64,000 nt of DNA from Sandaracinus amylolyticus (GCF_021631985.1 NZ_CP070225.1:186001-250000); one strand, 5' to 3'. Shown: positions 16,550 to 25,813, numbered from the stretch's first letter. Program-made: numbers and translations. The notes: generated from the sequence alone by a model not told the origin.

Positions 16550-17659
16550 GTGTCGGACCTCCGTCTCTACGCCCCCGTCGCCCTGGTGCTCGCGCTCGCC
16601 GCATGCGGCGGATCGCAGCAGGGTGCCGCGCTCAGCTATGGCGAGAGCGCCCGTCGCGACTACGAGCGCGCGCTCGCGGCGGTGGAGGACAACGACTGCC
16701 TCACCGCCACACCGCTGCTCCAGAACGTGCGGCGCGAGTATCCGTACTCGCGTTACGCCGCGCTCGCCGAGCTGCGGATCGCGGACTGCGAGCTCTCGCA
16801 GCAGCACTACACCGAGGCGATCCGCGCGTACCGCTCGTTCATCCGGCAGCGCCCCACGCACGCCGAGATCGACACCGCGAACTACTCGATCGCGCGCGCG
16901 TACTACCAGCAGATCCCCACCGACTTCTTCCTCTCCCCGCCGCCCGAGGAGCGCGATCAGGCCGCGACGCGCTCGGCGCTTCGCGTCGTGCGTCGCTTCC
17001 TCGCCGACTACCCGGAGAGCGAGCACGTCGAGGACGCGCGCCGCATCGAGCGCCAGGTGCTCGATCTGCTCGCGCGCCACGAGCTCTACGTCGCGTCGTA
17101 CTACCTGAACCGCGATCAGCCGCGGGCGACGATCTCGCGCATCCAGACCCTGCTCTCCGAGTACGACGGCAGCGGCGTGGTGCCCGAGGCGCTCCTCCTG
17201 ATGGGCCGCACCTACCTGCACATGCGCGAGCAGCGCGACGCGCGCCTCGCGTTCGGCGAGCTCGTCGATCGTTTCCCGCGCAGCGGCTACGCGGTGCAGG
17301 CGCGCAACTTCCTGCGCGCGATGGGCCCGACGGATCCCGTCGACGAGGGGGAGCCCGAGGAAGACGGGCCGCGTCGGCCCTCGGGCGGCCGCGGCATCGA
17401 GCCGGGCACCGACATCGACGACGTCGACGACAGCGATCCCGGCGGGCTCGCGGGCTCGGGCACGCCGGGCACCGACTCGCTCGAGGACACGAGCGAGATG
17501 GGCATCGAGGTGCGCGGCACCGACGTCGAGGCCGCGGACATCGAGCGGGGCCGGACCTCGGGGGCGATCGAGGAGGACATCGAGCGCGAGGAGCGCGATC
17601 GGGCCGCCGACCAGATCGAAGAAGACATCGAGGACCAGCAGCGCGAAGAAGAGCCCTGA
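16550..17659 (+). CDS. bamD: BamD-like outer-membrane assembly lipoprotein with acidic C-terminal tail
   Basis: A 369-residue lipoprotein from a GTG at 16550: the leader LYAPVALVLALAACGGS has a lipobox Cys. The body (residues 30-260) has five TPR-like helical pairs typical of BamD/YfiO: YERALAAVEDNDCLTATPLLQNVRREYPYSRYAALAELRIADCELSQQHYTEAIRAYRSFIRQRPTHAEIDTANYSIARAYYQQIP is a close match to the BamD pattern, including the conserved PxxPxxxYAxYxxA region. BamD connects BamA to the other lipoproteins of the outer-membrane assembly machine. Unusual here is an extra C-terminal tail of about 100 acidic, low-complexity residues (DIDDVDDSDPGG... EEDIEDQQREEEP). The next gene, also TPR, follows after 54 bases. 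Confidence 0.82.
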   Translation: MSDLRLYAPVALVLALAACGGSQQGAALSYGESARRDYERALAAVEDNDCLTATPLLQNVRREYPYSRYAALAELRIADCELSQQHYTEAIRAYRSFIRQRPTHAEIDTANYSIARAYYQQIPTDFFLSPPPEERDQAATRSALRVVRRFLADYPESEHVEDARRIERQVLDLLARHELYVASYYLNRDQPRATISRIQTLLSEYDGSGVVPEALLLMGRTYLHMREQRDARLAFGELVDRFPRSGYAVQARNFLRAMGPTDPVDEGEPEEDGPRRPSGGRGIEPGTDIDDVDDSDPGGLAGSGTPGTDSLEDTSEMGIEVRGTDVEAADIERGRTSGAIEEDIEREERDRAADQIEEDIEDQQREEEP

Positions 17660-17713
17660 GTTCTTTACGCGTTCCCGTCACCTCGATACCATTCGGTCCT
17701 CGAGCGGTATCCG

Positions 17714-18493
17714 ATGGACGAACGCACGAAACAGCTCCTCGCCCTCGGTCGCGAGCACTACGAGAAGCGCGAGTTCGACAAGGCGGAGCACTACCTGCGA
17801 CAGGTGCTCGAGCGCGAGACCGCGAAGTTCGCGGACGTGCTCAACATGACGGGCGTGATCCACCACGATCGCGGCCGTTTCGAAGAAGCGCAGGCAGCGT
17901 TCGAGGAAGCGCTGCAGATCAACCCGAACTACACGGAGGCCGCGCTCAACCTCGCGGTCACGTACAACGACCTCGGGCGCTACGACGAGGCGAAGCGCAT
18001 CTACCAGGCGGCGCTCGCGCGCGGCGCGGACTCGCCCGGGCAGCTCGACCCCTTCGTGAAGGGCAAGATCGCGAACCTCCACGCCGAGGTCGCGCAGGCC
18101 TACACCGACGCGGGCATGGTCCCCGACGCGATGCACGAGCTGCGCAAGGCGATCCTGCTCTGCCCCACGTTCGCCGATCTGCGCGTGAAGCTCGCGAACC
18201 TCTATCGCCAGGCCGGCGATCTCGACGCCGCGCGCTTCGAGCTCGAGGAGGCGATCAACGCGCGCCCGCGCTACGTGCCCGCGTACATCGCGCTCGGCGT
18301 CACGCTGCTCTCGATGGGCAACGGGGAGCGCGCGATGGAGATGTGGAAGCGCGCGCTCGAGGTCGACCCCGAGAACAAGGCGGCCGACATGTACCTGCGC
18401 ATGGCGCGCGGCGCATCGTCGTCGTCGCCCCCGCCGAAGCTCGACGCCTCCGCGGAGCGCGCGATCCTCGGCGGCAAGATCGACAACGACTGA
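17714..18493 (+). CDS. Cytoplasmic TPR-repeat protein
   Basis: A 259-residue protein without signal peptide, MDERTKQLLALGREHYEKREFDKAEHYLRQVLERE, composed of five to six tetratricopeptide repeats: VLNMTGVIHHDRGRFEEAQAAFEEALQINPN, AALNLAVTYNDLGRYDEAKRIYQAALARG, AEVAQAYTDAGMVPDAMHELRKAILLCP, RVKLANLYRQAGDLDAARFELEEAINARP, AYIALGVTLLSMGNGERAMEMWKRALEVDPE. The Ser/Pro-rich C-terminus is unstructured. It lies 54 bases after the BamD-like gene, so the two may form a transcription unit. Homologues next to envelope genes in myxobacteria act as scaffolds in motility or secretion, but its role here is not shown. Confidence 0.85.
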   Translation: MDERTKQLLALGREHYEKREFDKAEHYLRQVLERETAKFADVLNMTGVIHHDRGRFEEAQAAFEEALQINPNYTEAALNLAVTYNDLGRYDEAKRIYQAALARGADSPGQLDPFVKGKIANLHAEVAQAYTDAGMVPDAMHELRKAILLCPTFADLRVKLANLYRQAGDLDAARFELEEAINARPRYVPAYIALGVTLLSMGNGERAMEMWKRALEVDPENKAADMYLRMARGASSSSPPPKLDASAERAILGGKIDND

Positions 18494-18522
18494 CCGGAAG
18501 GACCGTCGTCGTCGCGCCGCGC

Positions 18523-19059
18523 CTAGAACACCTGGGCGATCGCGCTGGCGTCGACGCGCCCGAGATCGGCGCGCGCCTTGTCCGCCGTCCACATGAACGC
18601 GGTCCAGACGAGCGGGCCGAGCAGCAGGTTGCAGTACGGCACGAAGTGCAGGCACGCCGCGAGCACCGGCACGACGATCGGCACCTGCTGGCTCGATCCG
18701 CGCGTGTGCGACGCGCTGTTGATCGAATTCGCGATGCCGATGTTGCACGCGAAGATCCAGAACGCGTTGAAGCACGGGACGAAGAAGAGCGCGACCGCGG
18801 TCGCGGGGGTCACGCGCCCGACCAGCGGTGCCTCGCGGTGCTCCTCGGGGATGCTCGACCACGCGTCGTAGACCCACCACAGCGCGCAGCCGAACCATCC
18901 GATCATCGCCGGGATCGCCGGCAGCACGAGCAGGCTGCCGATGATCTCGAGGTCGCGATCGATCTCGCTCAGCACCGCCGTCGCGATGCCCCCGGCGATC
19001 GCGAATGCGAAGGTCGCGACGTACGACCCGACGAAGAAGTACTTGATGCGCGCGTTCAC
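18523..19059 (-). CDS. DUF4328-like four-helix membrane protein, paralogue 1
   Basis: The GTG at 19059 is chosen because the second copy at 19763 begins with the same VNARIK(Y/H)F sequence and both have a G-run ribosome-binding site. The 178-residue protein has spans at about residues 8-32, 38-62, 80-105 and 135-160. The motif WWVYDAWSSIPEEHREAPLVGRVTPATAVALFFVPCFNAFWIFACNIGIANSIN resembles the DUF4328 pattern (PxxxxxxFxPxxNLxxPF). It shares about half of its residues with the next gene, including the end ADxxRADLxRVDAxAxAQVF. Function unknown. Confidence 0.7.
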   Translation of the reverse strand: MNARIKYFFVGSYVATFAFAIAGGIATAVLSEIDRDLEIIGSLLVLPAIPAMIGWFGCALWWVYDAWSSIPEEHREAPLVGRVTPATAVALFFVPCFNAFWIFACNIGIANSINSASHTRGSSQQVPIVVPVLAACLHFVPYCNLLLGPLVWTAFMWTADKARADLGRVDASAIAQVF

Positions 19060-19096
19060 GAGCCCCCCCGTGGGCACGATACGCGAACGCGCACGA

Positions 19097-19247
19097 AAAA
19101 AGGCTCGCCCGCCGGCCCGCGCGCTTCGCGCGCGCCCGAGCACTCTGGCAGAGCTCAGAAAATCGGCTCGCCCGCCGGTCCCTACCGTCCGCGCGCTTCG
19201 CGCTCTCCCGTCCGGGCCCTGCGGGACGAGCACTCCGGCAGAGCTCA
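19097..19247 (-). repeat. Two tandem copies of a 3'-end-associated repeat between DUF4328-like paralogues
   Basis: Copy B (19159-19247) begins, on the minus strand, at the TGA stop of paralogue 2 and reads GCTCTGCCGGAGTGCTCG, a GC-rich variable part, and CGGGCGAGCCGATTTT. Copy A (19097-19158) is shorter, with the same two ends but a different centre, and also carries a remnant TTCTGAGCTC that looks like the end of a lost gene copy. Related elements occur at 25764, 36921 and 41547. The T-run after the CGAGC arm suggests transcription termination. Confidence 0.65.
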
Positions 19248-19763
19248 GAACACCTGCGCGACCGCCTCCGCGTCGACGCGCTCGAGATCAGCGCGTGCCC
19301 GGTCGGCGTTCCACATGAACGCGAGCCAGAACGGCGGCGCGAAGATCAACCCGGCGATTGGCACCAGCTGGACGAGGCACGCCACGATCGCGAGCGCGAC
19401 CGACACCTGCGCGCCGGTGCCGCGCGCCGCGGACGCGTGGTTGATCGAGCGTGCGAGGCCGACGTTGCACGCGAACATCCAGGCCACGTTGAGGCACGGC
19501 ACGAAGAAGAGCAGGAGCGCCGTGCGCGGCGGGACTCGCCCGAGGAACGCGGCGTCTCGGTAGTCCTCGGGGACGCTGCGCCAGGCGTCGAAGATCCACC
19601 AGAAGCCGCATGCCCAGAGGCTCAACACGGCGGCCGTCGTTGGGAGCCGCGTGAGCCACTGCAGGTCGGGCTCGAGCGCCGCCTGGAGCGGTCTCATCAA
19701 CATCCCGAGCGCGAACCAGCTCGCGTACGACGCGAGATAGAAGTGCTTGATGCGCGCGTTCAC
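19245..19763 (-). CDS. DUF4328-like four-helix membrane protein, paralogue 2
   Basis: A 172-residue membrane protein from a GTG at 19763, beginning VNARIKHFYLASYASWFALGMLM. It parallels paralogue 1 along its whole length: FWWIFDAWRSVPEDYRDAAFLGRVPPRTALLLFFVPCLNVAWMFACNVGLARSINHASAARGTGAQVSVALAIVACLVQL and the end RADLERVDAEAVAQVF. The upstream bases of both genes share a block reading GCGCGTTCGCGTATCG on the coding strand, so promoter and gene were duplicated together. Function unknown; the conserved DAW and PCxNxxWxFACN motifs are membrane-proximal. Confidence 0.7.
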   Translation of the reverse strand: MNARIKHFYLASYASWFALGMLMRPLQAALEPDLQWLTRLPTTAAVLSLWACGFWWIFDAWRSVPEDYRDAAFLGRVPPRTALLLFFVPCLNVAWMFACNVGLARSINHASAARGTGAQVSVALAIVACLVQLVPIAGLIFAPPFWLAFMWNADRARADLERVDAEAVAQVF

Positions 19764-19806
19764 GAGGTCCCCCCGGCGCCGCGATACGCGAACGCGCGCT
19801 CTTCGA

Positions 19807-20103
19807 TCACTCGGGCTCGACGACCTCGAGCGTGATCTTGCCTTCGCCGACCACGCTGATCTGGCAGCAGAGGCGCACGTCCTTGCCGTCGCCGAACACC
19901 TCGAGCACGTCGAGCTCGTCGTCCTGCGGCTTGCTGAGGAGCGGCATGCCCTCCTTCACGCGCACCCGGCAGGTCCCGCAGCTCGCGGAACGACACGAGA
20001 ACGGCACCTCGGCCTCGGGGTGCTCGTCGCAGGTGTCCACGAGGGCAGTGCCCACCTTCACATCGCACTCGTAGCCGGACGGCAGGAAACGAACCTTCGT
20101 CAT
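19807..20103 (-). CDS. Plant-type [2Fe-2S] ferredoxin
   Basis: A 98-residue electron carrier, MTKVRFLPSGYECDVKVGTALVDTCDE. The cluster ligands follow the C-x4-C-x2-C ... C pattern: Cys37, Cys42, Cys45 in SCRSASCGTCRVRV and Cys79 or Cys80 in RLCCQ. Fold and length are those of the adrenodoxin/plant-type ferredoxin family. Possible acceptors include diiron oxygenases, such as the hydroxylase family protein at 11.9 kb, but no partner is adjacent. It is divergent from the large pseudokinase gene, with a 269-base intergenic region containing the promoter of that gene. Confidence 0.9.
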   Translation of the reverse strand: MTKVRFLPSGYECDVKVGTALVDTCDEHPEAEVPFSCRSASCGTCRVRVKEGMPLLSKPQDDELDVLEVFGDGKDVRLCCQISVVGEGKITLEVVEPE

Positions 20104-20245
20104 ACGCGGCCGCGAGTATGGACGAGCGGTCGCCTCGGTCAACACCCGCGAGCCGGCCCGTGCTGGCGCGTGGCGCAGCGCCTCGATCCCCCGCGTACCT
20201 GCCCGTTCTTCGCGGCACACCGACGCGTGATCTCGCTCGCGCTCC

Positions 20246-20274
20246 TTGGACCAATTGGACCAGCCGTGTACGAT
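20246..20274 (+). promoter_or_regulatory. Sigma70-like promoter for the pseudokinase-TPR gene
   Basis: TTGGAC (20246-20251) and TACGAT (20269-20274) are separated by exactly 17 bases. The -35 hexamer sits in a short direct repeat, TTGGACCA twice in a row. The promoter points to the ATG at 20373, leaving a leader of about 90 bases. No hairpin leader structure was noted. Confidence 0.55.
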
Positions 20275-20372
20275 CCGCGCCCCCCGCGCGTGCGCGGTAC
20301 GTCCGCGTTCTGCGTTTCCTCCTCCCCAGCGCCGCACGGATCGGCTGTGGTTCCGCCAATCCGAAGGACCCC

Positions 20373-23300
20373 ATGACCGCGACGATCGACATCCTCCGTG
20401 GGGAGCTCGAGCGCCTCTTCGAGCTCGACGACATGAAGCAGCTCTCCAGCGACCTCCTGGGCATCGCGCCCGACGAGGTCGGTGCGACCAGCGGAAAGGG
20501 CGCGTTCGCGCGCGCGCTGGTGGAGCGATGCAGCGCCGACGACGCGCTCCCCGCGCTCGCCGACGCGATCGGGCTGGTCAAGAAGGGCCTCAAGGAAGGC
20601 GTCGACCTCTACGTCGCGCCCGCAGAGGAGCTCGCGGCCGGCACGACGGTCGGTGGCTTCAAGATCCAGAAGAAGCTCGGCGAGGGCGGCATCGGCATCG
20701 TCTATCTCGCCGAGAAGGGCGCCGGGTCGAACGGCGCTGCGGCCAAGGACGGAGCCGAGGGCGAGAAGGTCGCGATCAAGGTGCTGCGCGCGGTGCACGC
20801 GAAGGATCGCGCGGCGGCGAAGCGCTGGCTGACCGCGGCGCGCGCGATCTCGCGCGTCGACGAGCGCGGCATCGGTCGCATCGTCGCGACGGGCGAGCTC
20901 GAGGACGGGCGCCCCTGGGTCGCGACCGAGCACGTCGACGGTCAGTCGCTCGCGGCGCGCCTCTCGCGCACCGGGCCGATGCACTTCAACGAGGCACGCC
21001 CGATCGTGCGCGGCGCGCTCGCGGGCCTCGAGGCGCTGCACGCGAAGGGCATGGCCCACGGCGGCGTGAAGACCGAGAACGTCTTCATGCTGCGGCCCAG
21101 CGCGTCGGACAAGATGCGCAACGAGCCGAGCGGCGTGCTCGTCGATCCCGGCGCGGATCGCCTCTTCGCGCGCCCGCCGATCACCAGCCCGGATCGCAGC
21201 GGCATCGTGCCGCTCGCGGGCACGCCGAAGACCTTCGCGCCCGAGCAGGCGCGCCTCGGTCGTGCGGTCCCGAGCGGCGATCTCTACGCGCTCGGCGTCG
21301 TGCTTTACGAGGCGCTCACCGGACGCGCGCCGTTCACCGGCGAGACCGCGATCGACGTGATCGCGCAGCACCTCACCGCCGAGCCCGCCGCGCCGTCGAC
21401 CCACGCGCCGCGCGGCTGGGTCGCGCGCGAGCTCGACGAGATCGTGCTCAAGGCGCTCGCGAAGGATCCCGCGGCTCGTTACCAGAGCGCGCAGGAGCTG
21501 CGCGAGGCGCTCGAGTCGATCGGCCGCGCGTCGATCCCGCCCGCCGCGCGCAAGAAGGAAGAGCTCGATCAGGCCGCGTTCGAGAAGGCGAAGGCCGCGC
21601 TGCTCGACGCGCCGACCGACGAGTCGCTCGCCGCGCAGCTCGAGCAGCTCGTCGACGCCGCGCAGGAGTGGGGCAAGGCCGCGGAGGTCTTCACCGAGGC
21701 GGCGGCGAAGGTCGACGACGTCGAAGCGAAGAAGTCGCTGCTCTTCCGCGTCGCGCGCCTGAACGAGACCGATCTCGGCGACGCGAAGGCGGCCGAGGTC
21801 GCGTACCGCAAGATCCTCGAGGTCGATCCCGAGGACGAGATCGCGCGCGTCGCGCTCGAGGAGCTCAAGCGCCAGACCGGCGACGCCGAAGGGCTCGTCG
21901 AGCTGCTGCTCGAGAAGAGCGAGCGCGAAGAGGTCGCCTCGGAGCGCGCGCAGATCCTCCGCGAGATCGCGGAGACCTACGAGAAGCAGCTCGGCGACGG
22001 CGACAACGCGTTCGTCGCGTGGGTGCAGGCGCTCACCGACGAGCCCCGCGACGAGCGCTCGCAGCGCGAGATCGAGCGCCTCGCGTCGGGCTCGACCGAG
22101 CGCTGGAACGAGGCGCTCACGGCGCTCAACGAGGCGGTGCAGGCGAGCGAGGATCGCGACGCGCGCATCGCGCTCTACGTGCTGATGGGCCGCTGGTACG
22201 CGGAGCGCCTCGGGCGCCCCGACTTCGCGCTGCCCTGCTACGGCCAGGCGCTCGCGCTCGATCCCGCGAGCGAGGCCGCGCTCGATGGAACGGTCGAGCT
22301 CTATCGCAAGGCGCAGAGCTGGCAGGAGCTCGCGCAGATCCTCCTGCGCCGCGCCGAGGTCGCGACCTCGCAGGCGCGGGCGCGCGACTTCCTCGCGGAG
22401 GCCGCGGAGATCGTGCATCGCCGCCTCGGTGACGGCGCGCGCGCGGCGGAGATCTTCGAGAAGGTGCTCGAGGCGGATCCCGCGCACCCGAAGGCGACCG
22501 ACGCGCTCGAGACGCTGTACAGCGAGCGCAAGGACTGGGCGGCGCTCGTCGCGCTGCTCGAGAAGAAGGCCGAGAGCCAGCGCGGCGAGGAGAAGGCGGA
22601 GACGCTCGCGGCGATCGCGGAGGTCTACGAGGACCGGATCGCCGACAGCGAGAAGTCGATCACGAGCTACCAGAAGGCGCTCGCGATCGCGCCGCGTCAC
22701 CTCGGCGCGCTCAAGGGCCTCGAGCGCATCCTCGCGCAGAAGGGCCGCTTCGCCGAGCTGCTCGAGAACCTGCGCGCGCAGCTCGAGGCGGTCGCGACGC
22801 CGCGCCAGAAGATCTCGATCCTCGAGCGCGTCGGCAGCATCCAGGAAGAAGAGTTCGTCGAGCACGCGAAGGCGGCGGAGACGTACGAGCAGATCGTCGC
22901 GATCGAGCCTGGTCACGACGGCGCGAACGCGGCGCTCGCGCGCCTCTATCGCCAGCTGCATCGCTTCGACGATCTCGCGGCGACGCTCGAGCGCCACGCA
23001 CTGCGTTTCGGCGCAGGCGGCTCGGCGGACGACGCGCGCAAGATCGGTCTCCTGCTCCAGGCGAGCAAGGTGCTGATGGTCGACGTCGGCGCGCCCGAGC
23101 GTGCGATCGCGGTCGCCGAGCGCGTGCTCGCGATCGACAGCAAGCACGCGGAGGCGCTCGACTTCGTGGCGCGACTGCGGGCGCAGACCGGCGACGTGCG
23201 CGCGGCGCTCGAGGCGGTCGAGCGGCTGGCCGATTCGGAGCGCGAGCCGGCGAAGAAGGCCGAGCTCTTCGTGCGTGCGGCGCGCATCCTCGAGGACTCG

Positions 23301-25766
23301 GGCGACAAGGACGGCGCGATCGCGCGCTACAAGTCGGCGCTCGACGCGGACTCGAACAACGCGGCGGCGGCCTCGGCGCTGCGCTCGATCTACGCGGGTC
23401 GCGGCGATGCGCACGGCGCGGCGGAGATCCTGCTGCGCGAGATCGCGGTCACGTCGGGCGCGAGCGCGCAGGCGAAGCTCTACGCGGACCTCGGCTTCTT
23501 GCGTCGTGATCGCCTCAAGGAGCCGGCGGCGGCGACCGAGGCGTTCAAGAAGGCGCTCGAGCTCGACACCACGTGCACGCCCGCCGCGCGCGGCCTCGGC
23601 GACGTCGCGTTCGACGCGAACGACTTCAAGGAAGCGGCGAAGCACTACGAGCCGTTGCTCGCGCGCACCAGCGAGATGACGAAGGACGTCGCGCGCGACG
23701 TGAGCGTCCGCTGCGGCGACGCGTTCCGGAAGCTCTCGCAGTTCGACAAGGCGCAGCGCGCGTACCTCAACGCGAAGGCGTTCGCGCCCGAGGATCGCGA
23801 GGTGCTCGAGCGCGTCGCGGCGGTGACGTTCGACGCGGGCGAGGCCGACGAGGCCGCCGAGCTCTACCGCGACATCCTCGCGAAGTTCGGCAAGGACCTG
23901 GTCGGCACCGATCGCGGCAACGTGCTCTATCGTTTCGGCGAGGCGCTGCGTCGCAGCGAGCAGCTCGAGGAGGCGGCGACGGCGCTCGAGGACGCCGCGC
24001 AGCACCTGCCGGGCGCGAGCGAGCCTCTCGACGCGCTCAAGCAGCTCTTCGCGACGAAGGGCGACTGGGAGAAGGTGATCAAGACGCTGCGCCGCCGCAT
24101 GGAGTCGGCGAGCGACGACGATCGCTTCGGGCTCCTCGTCGAGACCGGCGACGTGCTGCTCCAGAAGCTCGGCGACAAGCAGCGCGCGGGCAAGAGCTAC
24201 GTCGCGGCGCTCGAGCTCAAGGGCGACGATCGCAACCTGCTGACGAAGCTGATGGCGGTCTACTCGGAGACGAGGGACTGGGGGAAGCTCGTCGAGGTCA
24301 TCCTGCGCATCGCGGATCTCGTCGAAGATCCGGCGCAGCTCGCGAAGTACTACAACACCGCGGCCGCGATCTCGCACTTCGAGCTCAAGCGGCTCGACGA
24401 GGCGGCGGACTACTACGAGCAGGCGCTCGAGCACTCGCCGCTGCTGAGCAAGGCGTTCGAGGGGCTCGTCTCGGCGCTCACCGAGAAGACCGACTGGACG
24501 CGCCTCGAGAGCGCGTACCGCAACCGCATCAAGAAGCTCGAGGGCCTCGGCGAGGGCAAGCGCCCGAGCCCCGAGGAGCTCGCGCACCTGTGGGACGCGC
24601 TCGGCGAGCTGCTCAAGCATCGCCTCAACCGCGCGAGTGACGCGGTCGAAGCATTCGATCAGGCGCAGAAGCTCGAGCCGACGAACCGCCGTCGCGCCGA
24701 GCAGCTCGCCGAGATCTACGCGGCCGAGCCGAAGCGCTGGTTCAGCAAGGCCGTGTCGGTGCACCAGCAGCTGCTGACGCTGAGCCCCTATCGCATCGAG
24801 AGCTACCAGGCGCTGCGCAAGCTCTACACCGAGGGCAAGAAGCCCGACGAGAGCTGGTGCCTCTGCCAGGCGCTCACCGCCCTGAAGAACGCGGAGCCCG
24901 ACGAGGAGGCGTTCTTCAAGAAGCACCGCTCGCGCAAGCCGCTGCCGGTGAAGGATCCGATGACCGAGGACGCATGGGCGAAGCTCGTCATGCATCCCGA
25001 TCAGGATCCGCTGCTCACCGACATCTTCACGACGATCGCGCCGGCGGTGATCGCGGTGCGCAGCCAGCCGCTCTCGTCGTTCCGCCTCGACGCGTCGAAG
25101 AAGCGCGACGCGGCGAGCGACTCGGCGGAGATGGCGCGCTCGCTCCACCACGCGTCGCAGATCACGCGCATCGCGCTGCCCGAGCTCTACTACCGCGACG
25201 ACGACGCGGGCGGCCTCTCGTTCGTGTTCGCGAGCCCGGTCGCGGTCGGTCTCGGCAAGGGCGCGCGCGCGGGTGGCCCCGCGCAGGCGCTCGCGTTCGT
25301 CGCGGCGCGCCACCTCGCGTTCACCAAGGGCGGCATGGTGCTCCGGCACCTCGTGCCGACCGGCTCGGGCCTGCGCGCGTGGCTGCTCGCGGCGATCAAG
25401 AGCGTGGTGCCGCAGTTCCCGATCCCCGGTGACCTCGCGAGCTCGGTCGAGGAGCACATGGCGGCGTTCAAGAAGCACCTGAGCGGGCCGCAGCAGGAGA
25501 CCCTGCGCAGCCTCGTGCAGAAGCTCCTGAGCGCGGCGCCCGAGCTCGATCTCAAGCGCTGGACGGCGGCGGTCGATCTGACCGCGGACCGCATCGGCTT
25601 CGTCGTCGCGAACGACCTCGAGATCGCGAGCGCGCTGGTGCGCGCGAGCCCCGAGGAGTCGAGCGCGGTGCCGCAGAAGGATCGCCTGCGCGAGCTGCAC
25701 CTCTACTCGGTGAGCGAGCAGTACCTCGCGCTGCGCCATAAGCTCGGCGTGGCGATCGGCGACTGA
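20373..25766 (+). CDS. Giant pseudokinase-TPR protein with conserved C-terminal domain
   Basis: The ATG at 20373 has GAAGGA upstream; the product has 1797 residues. Residues 100-375 are a Hanks-type kinase fold: glycine loop LGEGGIGIVYLAE, Lys136 in VAIKVL, then HGGVKTEN at 229-236 in place of HRDLKPEN and DPG at 258-260 in place of DFG. The catalytic Asp is thus Gly231, and the metal-binding motif is altered, so catalysis is doubtful. APEQARLGRAVPSGDLYALGVVLYEALTGRAPF (the activation-segment APE and helix F) is intact. From about residue 400 to 1500 there are some 25 TPR-like units of 34-60 residues. The last 280 residues form a separate alpha/beta region (ALPELYYRDDDAGGLSFVF... GKGARAGGPAQALAFVAARHLAFTKGG). 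Similar proteins are myxobacterial; a scaffold for signalling is inferred. Confidence 0.85.
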   Translation: MTATIDILRGELERLFELDDMKQLSSDLLGIAPDEVGATSGKGAFARALVERCSADDALPALADAIGLVKKGLKEGVDLYVAPAEELAAGTTVGGFKIQKKLGEGGIGIVYLAEKGAGSNGAAAKDGAEGEKVAIKVLRAVHAKDRAAAKRWLTAARAISRVDERGIGRIVATGELEDGRPWVATEHVDGQSLAARLSRTGPMHFNEARPIVRGALAGLEALHAKGMAHGGVKTENVFMLRPSASDKMRNEPSGVLVDPGADRLFARPPITSPDRSGIVPLAGTPKTFAPEQARLGRAVPSGDLYALGVVLYEALTGRAPFTGETAIDVIAQHLTAEPAAPSTHAPRGWVARELDEIVLKALAKDPAARYQSAQELREALESIGRASIPPAARKKEELDQAAFEKAKAALLDAPTDESLAAQLEQLVDAAQEWGKAAEVFTEAAAKVDDVEAKKSLLFRVARLNETDLGDAKAAEVAYRKILEVDPEDEIARVALEELKRQTGDAEGLVELLLEKSEREEVASERAQILREIAETYEKQLGDGDNAFVAWVQALTDEPRDERSQREIERLASGSTERWNEALTALNEAVQASEDRDARIALYVLMGRWYAERLGRPDFALPCYGQALALDPASEAALDGTVELYRKAQSWQELAQILLRRAEVATSQARARDFLAEAAEIVHRRLGDGARAAEIFEKVLEADPAHPKATDALETLYSERKDWAALVALLEKKAESQRGEEKAETLAAIAEVYEDRIADSEKSITSYQKALAIAPRHLGALKGLERILAQKGRFAELLENLRAQLEAVATPRQKISILERVGSIQEEEFVEHAKAAETYEQIVAIEPGHDGANAALARLYRQLHRFDDLAATLERHALRFGAGGSADDARKIGLLLQASKVLMVDVGAPERAIAVAERVLAIDSKHAEALDFVARLRAQTGDVRAALEAVERLADSEREPAKKAELFVRAARILEDSGDKDGAIARYKSALDADSNNAAAASALRSIYAGRGDAHGAAEILLREIAVTSGASAQAKLYADLGFLRRDRLKEPAAATEAFKKALELDTTCTPAARGLGDVAFDANDFKEAAKHYEPLLARTSEMTKDVARDVSVRCGDAFRKLSQFDKAQRAYLNAKAFAPEDREVLERVAAVTFDAGEADEAAELYRDILAKFGKDLVGTDRGNVLYRFGEALRRSEQLEEAATALEDAAQHLPGASEPLDALKQLFATKGDWEKVIKTLRRRMESASDDDRFGLLVETGDVLLQKLGDKQRAGKSYVAALELKGDDRNLLTKLMAVYSETRDWGKLVEVILRIADLVEDPAQLAKYYNTAAAISHFELKRLDEAADYYEQALEHSPLLSKAFEGLVSALTEKTDWTRLESAYRNRIKKLEGLGEGKRPSPEELAHLWDALGELLKHRLNRASDAVEAFDQAQKLEPTNRRRAEQLAEIYAAEPKRWFSKAVSVHQQLLTLSPYRIESYQALRKLYTEGKKPDESWCLCQALTALKNAEPDEEAFFKKHRSRKPLPVKDPMTEDAWAKLVMHPDQDPLLTDIFTTIAPAVIAVRSQPLSSFRLDASKKRDAASDSAEMARSLHHASQITRIALPELYYRDDDAGGLSFVFASPVAVGLGKGARAGGPAQALAFVAARHLAFTKGGMVLRHLVPTGSGLRAWLLAAIKSVVPQFPIPGDLASSVEEHMAAFKKHLSGPQQETLRSLVQKLLSAAPELDLKRWTAAVDLTADRIGFVVANDLEIASALVRASPEESSAVPQKDRLRELHLYSVSEQYLALRHKLGVAIGD

Positions 25767-25813
25767 GCCCCTGCCGGAGTGCTCGACCCGCGGGCGAGCC
25801 GATTTTCGGCGGT
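25764..25813 (+). repeat. 3'-end-associated repeat, short version
   Basis: Starting at the TGA of the pseudokinase gene the sequence reads GCCCCTGCCGGAGTGCTCG, then a short centre and CGGGCGAGCCGATTTT. GCTCG pairs with CGAGC over an inner CCC/GGG, and the arm is followed by a T-run, so the short copy looks like a terminator. It matches the copies at 19159-19247 and 41547-41611, which are on the other strand. Confidence 0.6.

Noticed and set aside
15598-19563. Plus-strand open frame of 1321 residues across the LysR, BamD and TPR genes
   Set aside because: Out of frame with all recognised proteins; Arg-rich composition typical of shifted frames in GC-rich DNA.
20139-25739. Minus-strand open frame of 1866 residues opposite the pseudokinase gene
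   Set aside because: It is a GC-driven antisense shadow with Arg/Leu/Glu-rich low-complexity translation and no domain, while the plus strand has clear kinase and TPR motifs.
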